DNA from: Martelella endophytica
Lineage (GTDB): Bacteria; Pseudomonadota; Alphaproteobacteria; Rhizobiales; Rhizobiaceae
Direction: 5' to 3'
DNA: 64,000 bases
NCBI RefSeq assembly: GCF_000960975.1
Contig: NZ_CP010803.1
Coordinates: 2,632,405 to 2,696,404 of the forward strand
Of this stretch, positions 45,366 through 53,918 are shown piece after piece. How positions within the stretch are numbered: the stretch's first letter is position 1; the number at the start of each line of letters is the position of its first letter. A program made the position numbers and the translations under genes. Under the pieces are notes generated by a model that worked only from the letters and a program-made list of their open reading frames with translations, was not told the origin of the DNA and ran no database searches.

Positions 45366-45828
45366 CGCCTAATCACACGCCAAATACGCATTGAGCAGCT
45401 ACCTCCCAGCGATGGTTTCGCCGCGTGCCCGCGCCTCTACACTGCGTGTGCTGCCTATGGTCGACCTGACGGTTGCATCGCAGCAGCAGCTCTATCCGAC
45501 CTTTGCGACGCTCGGGCGGTTGAGCCTGCTGGAATATGCTCCGCAGAAGCAGTCGGGGATCGCGCCAGCCTTTTCAATCTGACGGTATACTGAAATAGCT
45601 TTCCGGTTCAGGCCAGGAAGAGCGTTCGGTCGCGCATCAATGAAATCCATCCATGGGCGAGATTAACTGACCCACGGTTATCACGCTGTCGACTCTGCCT
45701 TACGTGAAATGCAGCCAGGACCGCAGGCAAAGCACTCGCTTCTCCCCGCTCCGGTTCTGATATGTAACAGACACGCTCCGTCCAGTTCGATTTTGAAGAT
45801 GAAGAAGCCTGAAACGGAGGCGAATAAA
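45366..45828. other. Gene-free stretch beside the IS21 relic
   Basis: Short frames on both strands but no recognisable motif. An ATG at 45391 preceded by GGGAGG reads toward the IS on the minus strand and might be the original start of the truncated excisionase-like gene, but the join is not provable here. Confidence 0.35.
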
Positions 45829-46692
45829 ATGATCCAGGAAGAAACCTACACCCTTCCGAATGGCGTGAAGCTTCCGAAGCTCGCGCTCAGCACCTGGATG
45901 ATTGATGATGGGGCTGTCGGTGCGGCGATAAAGGCTGCCGTCGAGATTGGCTATTGCCATATCGACACGGCGCAGGCCTATGCCAACGAACGCGGCGTCG
46001 GCTAGGCCGTCCGCAATTCCGGCGTTGCACGCGACGATCTGTTCGTGACGTCCAAGCTTGATGCGTCCCACAAGAACTACGCCGATGCGAAAGCAGCCAT
46101 CGATACCTCGCTGAAAACACTCGGCCTTGATCAAATCGACCTGATGCTAATTCACAGCCCGCAGCCCTGGGAAGACTTCGCCGGTGAAACCCGGTTCTTT
46201 GAAGGGAACCTTGAGGCCTGGCGCGCGCTGGGAGAAGCCTATAATGCCGGAAAGCTCCGCGCGATCGGCATTTCCAACTTCGAGAAGCAGGACCTCGACA
46301 ACCTGCTCGACAATGTTTCGGTCAAGCCGATGATCCACCAGCTACTTGCTCACATCAGCAACACGCCCTTCGATCTGATCGTTTATACCAAAAGCAAGGG
46401 TCTGCTGGCGGAAGCCCATTCGCCTGTCGCCCATGGCAAGATTCTCGACAACAAGAAGATCGTCGAGATGGCCGTCAGGTATGATGTCAGCGTGCCGCAG
46501 CTTTGCATCCGCTATTGCCTCGAGCTTGACCTTCGGCCGCTGCCGAAGACGGCGAATCCGGAGCACATGCGCACCAATGCGGCAGACGATTTCGAGATTT
46601 CTGCCGCCGACATGGAAACGCTGAAGAACATCGAGCGCATCAAGGATTATGGAGATCCGAGCATGTTCCCCGTTTACGGCGGCAAGATGTAG
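45829..46692 (+). pseudogene. Aldo/keto reductase interrupted by an amber codon
   Basis: The reading frame is intact from ATG 45829 (GGAGG upstream) to 46692 except for one TAG at 46003-46005. It reads LPNGVKLPKLALSTW, DTAQAYANERGVG-stop-AVRNSG, TSKLDASH, LIHSP, ISNFEKQDLDNLL and VYTKSKGLLAEAHSPVAHG. The family normally has Glu at the stop (GVGEAVR), so a single GAG-to-TAG change explains it. Catalytic Asp, Tyr, Lys and His positions are all present. The enzyme reduced carbonyls with NADPH before the mutation. It may be read through if an amber suppressor exists, but is best treated as a recent pseudogene. Confidence 0.8.
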
Positions 46693-46824
46693 TCTTCGAC
46701 ACGAGATCAGGTGCGCCAGCTGCGGATCGTGCGGGCACGGTCCGCAGTCGTGTTCTAGACGACCCTGCGGAAGGGCGTCGGATATCTGCCAAACGCTCGG
46801 AACGAAACAGAAAGGATAGCTTCA

Positions 46825-47052
46825 GTGCCACATATCACTGTCAAGATCTGGCCCGGGAAGGCTGAAAAGGAAAAGCAAGCCCTGGCTGAGGCCGTTACCC
46901 AGGATGTCATGAAGCACCTGGGTGCCAGCGCGGATTCGATCTCCGTTGCCATAGAGGAAATCGAATCCAGCAAGTGGGAAGACACCGTCTATGTGCCCGA
47001 GATCGCGCCTGCCATGGACAAGCTCTATAAGAAGCCCGGCTACAAGATGTAG
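46825..47052 (+). CDS. 4-oxalocrotonate tautomerase family protein
   Basis: A 75-residue tautomerase with Pro as residue 2 (PHITVKIWPGK), the N-terminal catalytic base once Met is removed. The C-terminal half carries SISVAIEEIESSKWEDTVY. The start is GTG at 46825 after AAAGGATAGC. Family members catalyse keto-enol tautomerisation of 2-oxo-dienoates, dehalogenation or related acid-base reactions. It lies between the broken reductase and a terminator hairpin. Confidence 0.87.
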   Translation: MPHITVKIWPGKAEKEKQALAEAVTQDVMKHLGASADSISVAIEEIESSKWEDTVYVPEIAPAMDKLYKKPGYKM

Positions 47053-47060
47053 CAAAGCAA

Positions 47061-47093
47061 AGCCGGGGGATGAGGTCCATCTCCCGGCCTTTT
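47061..47093 (+). terminator. Rho-independent terminator after tautomerase
   Basis: GCCGGGgGAT and ATCtCCCGGC form a long stem, followed by CTTTT on the plus strand, nine bases past the tautomerase stop. Good canonical layout. Confidence 0.75.
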
Positions 47094-47140
47094 CATGCAC
47101 GGCTGAGAAAGGCGTTTAGCGCTTTCTTTCAAGTCGTCTC

Positions 47141-47983
47141 TTACTTCGGAAAATCCGCGCTGAGCGTGACGTCTTTCCACTGCTCGAAATTCTGCCGTAG
47201 TTCGTCCAGTCGCTCCATCGCCCGATTATACGCCTGGGCGCTCAAAAGCAGGCGCAGCGGCGGGTTTTCGGTCTCATAGGCTTTGATAACGGCCGCGGCC
47301 GCGCGAACGGGGTCACCATCCTGTTGTCCAGATCCTGCCTTGAGCCCCTTGCGGTAAGCGCCTGCGGTTTCGGCATAGTCTTCGATCTCGATGGATGACT
47401 CGATAACAGATCGACCGGCCCAGTCGGTCCTGAAGCCGCCCGGCTCCACAATGGTAACATTGATGCCAAGCGGACGTGCTTCCTTGGCGAGTGCTTCGGA
47501 AAGCGCCTCAACGGCAAACTTCGAGGCGTTGTAATAGCCAAGCGCCGGATAGGCGATCAGACCGCCGATCGACGAGAAATTGAAGATATGGCCCTTTCGA
47601 CAGGCCCGCATTCCGGGCAGAACCTTAAGTGTCACCGTGTTCAGGCCAAAGACATTGGTCTCGAACTGACGGCGAATCTCGGCATCTTCGCCTTCCTCGA
47701 TACCGGAGAAATAGCCATAGCCGGCATTGTTGACGAGAACGTCGACTCGGCTAAAACGCGCCTCGGCTTCTGCGACCGCTTTTTCGATCTCGGAAGGAAC
47801 TGTGACGTCGAGCTTCAGCGGCAAGGCGCGGTCTTCGTTTCCAGTAACCAGATCTTCAAGACTTGCGACATTGCGGGCGGTCATTGCGATGCGCCAGCCC
47901 TTGCAAAGAACCTGTTTGGCAATTTCTCGACCGAAACCGGTGGAACATCCCGTTACGAACCATACTGGTGTGTCCTCGGCCAT
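47141..47983 (-). CDS. SDR family oxidoreductase
   Basis: A 280-residue classical SDR: glycine motif TGCSTGFG, NNAGYGYF, catalytic Ser (NFSSIGG), YNASK and PGGFRTDW. The start at MAEDT (47983) is chosen since AAAGG lies ahead of it; five more codons to 47998 are possible. Related enzymes often accompany LysR genes, but none lies beside it here. Substrate unknown. Confidence 0.88.
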   Translation of the reverse strand: MAEDTPVWFVTGCSTGFGREIAKQVLCKGWRIAMTARNVASLEDLVTGNEDRALPLKLDVTVPSEIEKAVAEAEARFSRVDVLVNNAGYGYFSGIEEGEDAEIRRQFETNVFGLNTVTLKVLPGMRACRKGHIFNFSSIGGLIAYPALGYYNASKFAVEALSEALAKEARPLGINVTIVEPGGFRTDWAGRSVIESSIEIEDYAETAGAYRKGLKAGSGQQDGDPVRAAAAVIKAYETENPPLRLLLSAQAYNRAMERLDELRQNFEQWKDVTLSADFPK

Positions 47984-48213
47984 ACTAATACCTTTCACAT
48001 GATGTTGTTTTCAGCAACGCTGGCCACCACTCACCCCAAAGAGGCAAGGCCACGGGCTGCTCGTCGCGTCAGCGATCTATCCTGAAATGGATATTCGGCG
48101 GGGCATCTTCATGACCGTGTAGCGACAGACACTTATGTACTGTTGTCGTAAATCTTATGGACGTCTGACCTTGCAGACCTCCAAGCCGTTCGCCGCTATT
48201 GTTTATGAAAAAG

Positions 48214-48440
48214 TCAGCCGAGAGGTTTGGTTTGCAGCCATTCGAGTGTTTCCCGCAGCGTGGTCGGGATGTCCCGCATGGTCACACCAAGGCTATCGCG
48301 ACGCGTGAAATCAAAACCGTTCGGGGTCTCCGGTTCGCCCTCCAGTGGTGCCGGCAAGGCGGAGGTTGGCACATGCCTGGCGATCCCGGCGTAAATGTCG
48401 CGCCAGGGCCATAGACGGCGAAATAGCGCCCTGATGCGCT
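48214..48440 (-). pseudogene. NAD-dependent epimerase, C-terminal fragment
   Basis: About 70 residues ending at 48214 with the pattern RRDSLGVTMRDIPTTLRETLEWLQTKPLG, the last part of an epimerase/dehydratase-fold SDR. No start or nucleotide-binding half exists upstream; it adjoins the DUF3737 fragment. Both look like the two sides of a deletion. Confidence 0.55.
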
Positions 48441-48456
48441 GCTGTTTTCGTGCCGG

Positions 48457-48576
48457 CTAGAAACAGCGCGCCGACAGGTCGGCCTGCTTCAGGGCATAGA
48501 GCGGGCGCTCGCCTTCATAAAGGCGGTTGGCAATCACGGACCGTTTGTGCCCGGTATCAGCGATGTGCGGAAGCAT
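48457..48576 (-). pseudogene. DUF3737-like N-terminal fragment
   Basis: A 39-codon frame with ANRLYEGERPLYALKQADLS, the beginning of DUF3737 (hexapeptide-repeat-like) proteins. It stops at 48457 where the family continues for about 250 residues, and it meets the epimerase fragment. Remnant only. Confidence 0.5.
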
Positions 48577-48609
48577 CGTCTTCTTCTTGTTGTTTTGTTG
48601 GGCAGATAG

Positions 48610-48632
48610 CCCCGGCACGGCATGCGCCGGGG
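48610..48632 (-). terminator. GC-rich hairpin after the hydrolase gene
   Basis: CCCCGGC and GCCGGGG form a stem directly after the minus-strand hydrolase stop (48647). There is no U-run; possible terminator. Confidence 0.45.
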
Positions 48633-48646
48633 CGGGTTCATCTGAA

Positions 48647-49600
48647 TCAGCCAAAGGCCTTGGCGAAAAAATCATTCAGCTTGGCGAAGGGAACCTTGTC
48701 GGTCTTGTCGTAAAGATCGACATGGTTGGCGCCCGGAACGACATAGGCTTCCTTCGGCTCGGAAGCGGCCTTGAAGACGTCTTCACTGAAATAGCGCGAA
48801 TGAGCGTCATCGCCGAAAACCAGAAGGATCGGCCGGCCATCGAGCCACGAAAGATTGTCGAGCAGGGCAAAATTCATCCAGGTCGGCGCGCTGGTGATGG
48901 TGAACTGCGTGATCGAGTTCGGATGATAGCCGCGCGGCGTGGAATAGAATTCGCCGAATTCGATCCCGATAGGGTTGGTGTTTTCATCAAAGCCGATCGG
49001 TGCGCCACGATCCGTCAGGCCGGGACGACCGGTTTCAAAGTCGGCATAGCGCTGCTCGGCAACGAAATCGAGGAAACCGGCGCGGTCGGCGTCGCTCATG
49101 CTGTCGCCGAAGCCCATCTTGTGCATGCGCGAGATGTCGTACATGGAAACGGTGGCAACGGCCTTGATGCGACGGTCGATCTGCGCCGCAGACAGCGCGA
49201 AGCTGCCCGAGCCGCAAATGCCGATCGCACCGATCTTGGCGCGCTCGACGTAAGGCCGGGTCCCGATGAAGTCAACGGCGGCCATGAAATCTTCAACGAA
49301 GACATCCGGCGAAGACAGATGACGCGGCGAACCTTCCGAATAGCCATTATAGGCCGGATCGAAGGTCAGCACGACATAGCCATGCTGTGCCAGTTCGTTG
49401 GCGTAAATTCCGGGACCCTGTTCCTTGACACCGCCGTAGGGCGCACCGACGACGAGCGCGGGATAAGAGCCGTTTTCATTGAAATCGGCTGGCCGATAGA
49501 GGTCGGCCGAGACCTCGATACCATATCGGGTCTTGTAGGATACAGGCGTACGGGTGACCTTTTCGGATAGGTCGAAAATGTAGTTGTCCTTGGCAGTCAT
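48647..49600 (-). CDS. Alpha/beta hydrolase (YcjY/dienelactone-hydrolase-like)
   Basis: A 317-residue alpha/beta hydrolase. The segments YKTRYGIEVSADLYRP and YPALVVGAPYGGVKEQ are typical of the family, with AIGICGSGSFALSA as nucleophile elbow and a His in NHVDLYDK near the end. Acyl or lactone hydrolysis is likely. No signal peptide. It is separated by 109 bases from the SDR gene upstream on the same strand. Substrate unknown. Confidence 0.82.
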   Translation of the reverse strand: MTAKDNYIFDLSEKVTRTPVSYKTRYGIEVSADLYRPADFNENGSYPALVVGAPYGGVKEQGPGIYANELAQHGYVVLTFDPAYNGYSEGSPRHLSSPDVFVEDFMAAVDFIGTRPYVERAKIGAIGICGSGSFALSAAQIDRRIKAVATVSMYDISRMHKMGFGDSMSDADRAGFLDFVAEQRYADFETGRPGLTDRGAPIGFDENTNPIGIEFGEFYSTPRGYHPNSITQFTITSAPTWMNFALLDNLSWLDGRPILLVFGDDAHSRYFSEDVFKAASEPKEAYVVPGANHVDLYDKTDKVPFAKLNDFFAKAFG

Positions 49601-49709
49601 GGTATTTCCCTGGCAAAAATCGTTTTAGCACCTGCCCGGGTTAACGGGCAGGTGGTGGAAGGGTGGAGCACTTCGCGCTCCGCCGAAAATTGTTCTGAAG
49701 TAGGTTGCC

Positions 49710-50456
49710 TTATTCCGGCTGAACGGTCGGGCGGAAGAGAATCTCGCTCACGTCGACATTGGCCGGCTGCGAAATGGCGAAGGCAACCATATCGGCCATG
49801 GTGCTGGCCGGAACGCCGATCTTCGATACGACATCGCGGACAGCGTCACCGAGGCCTTCTTCGGAGATATGGCTGGTCAGTTCGGTGTTGACAGCGCCGG
49901 GCGAGATGATGGTGACGCGAACATTGTAGTCCTTCACTTCCTGGCGCAGTCCTTCCGAGAGTGAGCGCACCGCATGCTTTGTCGCGCAGTAGACCGCACC
50001 GGTGGCGACGGTCTTATGACCGTAAACCGAAGAGACGTTGATCACGTGGCCAGATTTCTGCGCCTTGAAGATCGGCAGCACGGCGGCGATCCCGTAAAGC
50101 GTGCCCTTCATGTTCACGTCGATCATCTGGTTCCACTCGTCGATCTTGAGGCTGTCAAGCGGCGACAGGGGCATCAGTCCAGCATTGTTGAAGACCACAT
50201 CGACACCGCCGAAGGCGTCCTGTGCGGCTTTGACCAGCGCCTGAACGTCTTCCAGTTTGGTGACGTCGGTCGCAACAGCGATGGCTTCGCCACCAGCGGC
50301 CTTGATATCGTTGACGAGCGCCTCCAGCCGGTCGGCCCGGCGCGCTCCAAGCGCCACCTTGGCGCCCTTTGCAGCCAGATCGCGTGCGGTGGCTTCACCC
50401 ATGCCGCTGGATGCGCCTGTAATGATGACAATTTTGCCTTTGATGTTATCGGTCAT
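49710..50456 (-). CDS. SDR family oxidoreductase
   Basis: A 248-residue classical SDR: TGASSGMG, NNAG, VSSVYG (catalytic Ser), YCATK and SPGAVNTEL. It starts at MTDNIKGKIVIITG (50456) after AAGGAGAAAG; an upstream ATG at 50510 is less likely. It is in the same direction as the cyclophilin-like gene upstream and the hydrolase downstream, probably one transcript. NAD(P)H-dependent; substrate unknown. Confidence 0.9.
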   Translation of the reverse strand: MTDNIKGKIVIITGASSGMGEATARDLAAKGAKVALGARRADRLEALVNDIKAAGGEAIAVATDVTKLEDVQALVKAAQDAFGGVDVVFNNAGLMPLSPLDSLKIDEWNQMIDVNMKGTLYGIAAVLPIFKAQKSGHVINVSSVYGHKTVATGAVYCATKHAVRSLSEGLRQEVKDYNVRVTIISPGAVNTELTSHISEEGLGDAVRDVVSKIGVPASTMADMVAFAISQPANVDVSEILFRPTVQPE

Positions 50457-50542
50457 GTCTTTCTCCTTGGGGTTCAGGCAAGTACGAATGCTCGCCAATG
50501 CTTTCAGCAATGGCGCATATGCTTTGCCGCTTCCTGTTCGTA

Positions 50543-51010
50543 TCAGTCTGCACGCTCGAGACGTGCCGTGACATTGCCGCCAACGGTTAACGCATCGATC
50601 GGACCATCAAATTCGCCAAGCCGGATCAGGCCGCGCGATGCGGAAAACGGCTTGGTAAAAATCGCCAGATTTGACCACGGCGAATATTGGGTTATGTCGC
50701 CGGTCTTCGGCTTGTAGCTCGCCGGAGCGCCGGTGGTATCAAGCTTGCGGCCGAGGTCAGCCACCATTTCATTGCCGGCATATTCCGACAGTGTCAGTTC
50801 CAGTGGCAGCATCGAAGCGAAATCGCGCGCGGCAGGCGAATTGTCCAGGCTTGCTGACAGCGTGGTATCGCCGACGATGACGTTTATCCTGATCATGGTG
50901 TTGCCTTCCCCGGTCTTGCGCGAAACGCTCGTTTCATCAGCAGCCAATGGAGAATGCACGAGCACCGCCCATATCGCGGCAGCGGTCAAAACGCCTTTTA
51001 TGCCCAACAT
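50543..51010 (-). CDS. Exported cyclophilin-like protein
   Basis: A 155-residue protein with a signal peptide (about 1-24, ends LAADET) and a cyclophilin-like fold domain: IRINVIVGDTTLSASLDNSPAARDFASMLPLELTLSEYAGNE, then YSPWSNLAIFTKPF. The domain lacks the prolyl-isomerase residues of true cyclophilins and is of unknown function in bacteria, often found beside reductase and flavodoxin genes. First gene of the minus-strand set in this half of the island. Confidence 0.8.
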   Translation of the reverse strand: MLGIKGVLTAAAIWAVLVHSPLAADETSVSRKTGEGNTMIRINVIVGDTTLSASLDNSPAARDFASMLPLELTLSEYAGNEMVADLGRKLDTTGAPASYKPKTGDITQYSPWSNLAIFTKPFSASRGLIRLGEFDGPIDALTVGGNVTARLERAD

Positions 51011-51356
51011 TTCCGCCTCCTGATGATGTGCGAAATTTAAGGCTCGCACGGTTCAACAACAATAGCGCCTGATTTACTGCCACTCATGAATGAAAATCAT
51101 CAATTCTGCGCGACTGGTTCATAAGGCATCACGCGCTTGTTATCGCCCGTGAATGTCACTCACATCCGTCTCGAAGCGCTGAATAGTCCGAGATTAAAGG
51201 GTTTCGGCGTTTCATGAATCTGCGGCATGATAGAGTTGAGCATCCGAAGCATAATCCTTCGAACCCGGGTCGCCATGTTCAAAGCGGATTGGAATTCCAG
51301 TCCTCAAGGATGTGCCATCAGGCCGCCTCAGTCCTCACGAACAGGAGACGACCAAA
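51011..51356. promoter_or_regulatory. Divergent intergenic region
   Basis: About 346 bases between the cyclophilin-like gene on minus and the cupin gene on plus, without a gene. It must hold both promoters; the CATGAATGAAAATCAT palindrome-like block near 51085 is the most operator-like feature. No regulator gene is adjacent. Confidence 0.4.
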
Positions 51357-51812
51357 ATGAAACGAACGATACTCACACTCGCCGCCCTTCTCGCCGCCCC
51401 GGCAGCCTTCGCCCAATCGATGGAAATCAGCCGTCATGCCGACCGTCCCGGTCAGGTTGGAAGCGCCGAGGTCTTTACCGGTACCTCGTATGTGGCACCT
51501 GTCTTTCCGCCGGAAATGGGCGATGTCAGCGCCGGTGAAGTGACCTTCCTTCCCGGTGCACGCTCCGCATGGCATACGCATCCGGCAGGCCAGATGCTTG
51601 TGGTAACGTCCGGCACGGGATGGGTCCAGGAACGCGGACAGGAAAAGCAGATCATGAGCGCCGGTGACGTGGTCTGGTGCCCGCCGGATGTGGAGCACTG
51701 GCACGGCGCGACCGATGCGACTTCGGTAACCCATTATGCCATTCAGCAGGCAGTCGATGGTTCCGCCGTTGTCTGGGGCGAGCATGTGACGGATGAAGAA
51801 TATGACGGGTAA
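51357..51812 (+). CDS. Exported cupin-domain protein
   Basis: A 151-residue protein with a signal peptide (MKRTILTLAALLAAPAAFA) and a single cupin domain: metal-binding motif 1 is HTHPAGQMLVV and motif 2 includes PPDVEHWHG. It resembles small periplasmic cupins of the quercetinase/carboxymuconolactone-linked type. GGAGACGACCAAA precedes the ATG. It overlaps the next gene by 20 bases, so the pair is coupled. Function unknown; oxygenase or binding role possible. Confidence 0.85.
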   Translation: MKRTILTLAALLAAPAAFAQSMEISRHADRPGQVGSAEVFTGTSYVAPVFPPEMGDVSAGEVTFLPGARSAWHTHPAGQMLVVTSGTGWVQERGQEKQIMSAGDVVWCPPDVEHWHGATDATSVTHYAIQQAVDGSAVVWGEHVTDEEYDG

Positions 51813-52812
51813 GTTACCTGTTGTAGTGCGCGGCCTGCTCATGGCCGCGCTTCTTCCCGCGACCGTCTTCGCTTCGGAACCGGTGCTTGATGGCCTCGAC
51901 TACCCCTGGGATGTCGAAGCGCATGGGGAGGTGCTTTACATTACGGAAAAGGCCGGCACGATCGGTATTCTTCAGGATGGCACTTTCAGCCGTTTACCGG
52001 TCACGACGAGCGAACCCATCCTGAATGATCGTGGTGGTGGCCTTTTGGGGCTGGCCCTTCATCCGGATTTCAGTGCTACCGGCCGCGTCGTGCTTTACCA
52101 GCATTATGGCACGGCGGATAACCGCATGAACCGCGTGATTGAGGCGCGGCTTGATGGCGACCGCTTGCACGAAACCCGGGTGCTGATCGATGGTATTCCG
52201 GGACATCCGCTTTATAACGGCGGTCGTGTCGCCTTCGGTCCCGACGGCATGCTCTATATCACGACGGGCTGGACCGAAAACCATCAGCGTCCCCAGGATA
52301 TGCAAAGCCTGGCTGGCAAGATATTGCGGATCGCCCCGGACGGCGCAATCCCCAACGACAATCCGTTTCCCGGTTCTCCAATCTATTCGCTGGGTCACCG
52401 CAACCCGCAAGGGCTTGCATGGGACAGTGACGGACAGCTCTTTGCTGCTGAGCATGGTCAGTCGGGCCACGATGAAATCAACCGGATTGTTCCGGGCGGC
52501 AATTACGGCTGGCCTCTGATTGAAGGCGACGAAACGGAAGAGGGCATGCTTGCTCCCTTCGTTCATTCCGGAAACGGAACCTGGGCGCCATCCGGCCTTG
52601 TATGGGACGGAAACCGATTACTGGTTGCTGGTCTTCAGGCGCAGTCGGTCTTGTCGGTGGACGGCGATGGCACTGTCGAAGAGGCTTTTCCGGTGAACGA
52701 GCGTATGCGCGACATTACTGTCACCGGTGACGGCATTTTTGCGATTACGACCAACCGGTCGCCGAGAAGAGACGGCGTGTCCGATGACAGGCTCATCCGA
52801 CTGACCGACTAA
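51793..52812 (+). CDS. PQQ-dependent aldose sugar dehydrogenase-like protein
   Basis: A 339-residue protein of the glucose/sorbosone dehydrogenase beta-propeller family (YliI/Asd type) with a signal peptide (LLMAALLPATVFAS). Family motifs are GGGLLGLALHPDF, YNGGRVAFGPDGMLYITTG, IYSLGHRNPQGLAWD and AEHGQSGHDEINRI, with the catalytic His presumably among the first two. It oxidises aldoses in the periplasm with PQQ. The start may be 51793 or 51802. Both overlap the cupin gene, and translation is likely coupled. Confidence 0.85.
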   Translation: MKNMTGKLPVVVRGLLMAALLPATVFASEPVLDGLDYPWDVEAHGEVLYITEKAGTIGILQDGTFSRLPVTTSEPILNDRGGGLLGLALHPDFSATGRVVLYQHYGTADNRMNRVIEARLDGDRLHETRVLIDGIPGHPLYNGGRVAFGPDGMLYITTGWTENHQRPQDMQSLAGKILRIAPDGAIPNDNPFPGSPIYSLGHRNPQGLAWDSDGQLFAAEHGQSGHDEINRIVPGGNYGWPLIEGDETEEGMLAPFVHSGNGTWAPSGLVWDGNRLLVAGLQAQSVLSVDGDGTVEEAFPVNERMRDITVTGDGIFAITTNRSPRRDGVSDDRLIRLTD

Positions 52813-53034
52813 GCTCTCTTACCGCAAGCCGACCTAAAAAGCCCGGGCTCGCTCGAAGGGCTCAGGCTAAGTTTTGGTGGCAATCCGAGACGATGCACAG
52901 CAACCTGAAGCTTCATGAGCAGGACTCATGTCTGCTAGAAACTGCGTCTGGCTACCAAGTCCGACACAAAGCGTTTATCCAGCCGCTCTTCAACAAATGG
53001 TGATCCGAAACCGGGCATTGAGGAGCTGAAAGAT

Positions 53035-53778
53035 ATGAGCCGCCCATACATCATCTGCCATATGGTCATGTCACTTGACGGACGGCTGCTGCCGGAACGC
53101 TGGCCGGTTTCCTCTGAAAGCCTGATGGAAATATACGAAAGCGTCGCTGCCCGGTTGGGTGCGGATGGCTGGATTATTGGTCGCAACACCATGCAGCATT
53201 TTCTGAAATCCGGTGCTCCGCGATCCGGCCGCAGGGTTCAGGGGCGCTATGACCGCCTTGGAGAAAAAGGCGATGGGCAGCTTGCCATCTGCTTTGACAG
53301 GGAAGGGCGCCTTCGTCCCGAAACCGGCGACGTTGACGGCGATCATCTCGTCGTCGTCGTGTCTGAAGCCGTCACCGAGGCTTGCGTGGAGGAATTGAAT
53401 GGAGTGGGGGCTTCGGTGTTTTTCTGCGACGACTCTCATGATGCGATCGCCGACGTGCTTGCGCGCATTGCTGCCGCGTTTGGCATTAGGCGTTTGCTGC
53501 TCGAAGGCGGCGGCATCATCAATGGCGGCCTTCTGAGCGCGGGCGTGATTGATGAAGCAAGTACGATAATCTCGCCGGTTATTGATGGCAAAAGCGGCAT
53601 ACCTTCAATTTACGATCGGCATGACGACGCATCTGCAAAGCGGCTGGATCTTATCTCGACGGAAAGTCTGGCGGACGGCTATGTCTGGCTTCGACATCAG
53701 GTCAGAAGCGATGGGGCGGCCGCACGGAACGTCTCAGAGACTTCCTCCGATCGACAGCGATCACGTGTGCTCGTCTAG
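53035..53778 (+). CDS. RibD C-terminal/dihydrofolate-reductase-like protein
   Basis: A 247-residue protein of the RibD_C/DHFR-like fold: MSRPYIICHMVMSLDGRL at the N-terminus, then GADGWIIGRNTMQ and LLLEGGGIINGGLL. It lacks the RibD deaminase domain and is a free-standing reductase, likely NADPH-dependent. The last 35 residues after WLRHQV look appended or non-conserved. Substrate unknown. Confidence 0.85.
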   Translation: MSRPYIICHMVMSLDGRLLPERWPVSSESLMEIYESVAARLGADGWIIGRNTMQHFLKSGAPRSGRRVQGRYDRLGEKGDGQLAICFDREGRLRPETGDVDGDHLVVVVSEAVTEACVEELNGVGASVFFCDDSHDAIADVLARIAAAFGIRRLLLEGGGIINGGLLSAGVIDEASTIISPVIDGKSGIPSIYDRHDDASAKRLDLISTESLADGYVWLRHQVRSDGAAARNVSETSSDRQRSRVLV

Positions 53779-53918
53779 GGCAAGGCCCAGAATTAATGAA
53801 TCTCATTCACAGACGCATGCCGCTTCCGTGCATAGACTTTTCGCCCTGGCGGCACGATTTTAGCTGCACACAAGATGCCGGGCTAGATCCCAGAGCAGGC
53901 TGATCACTTCATACAAGA

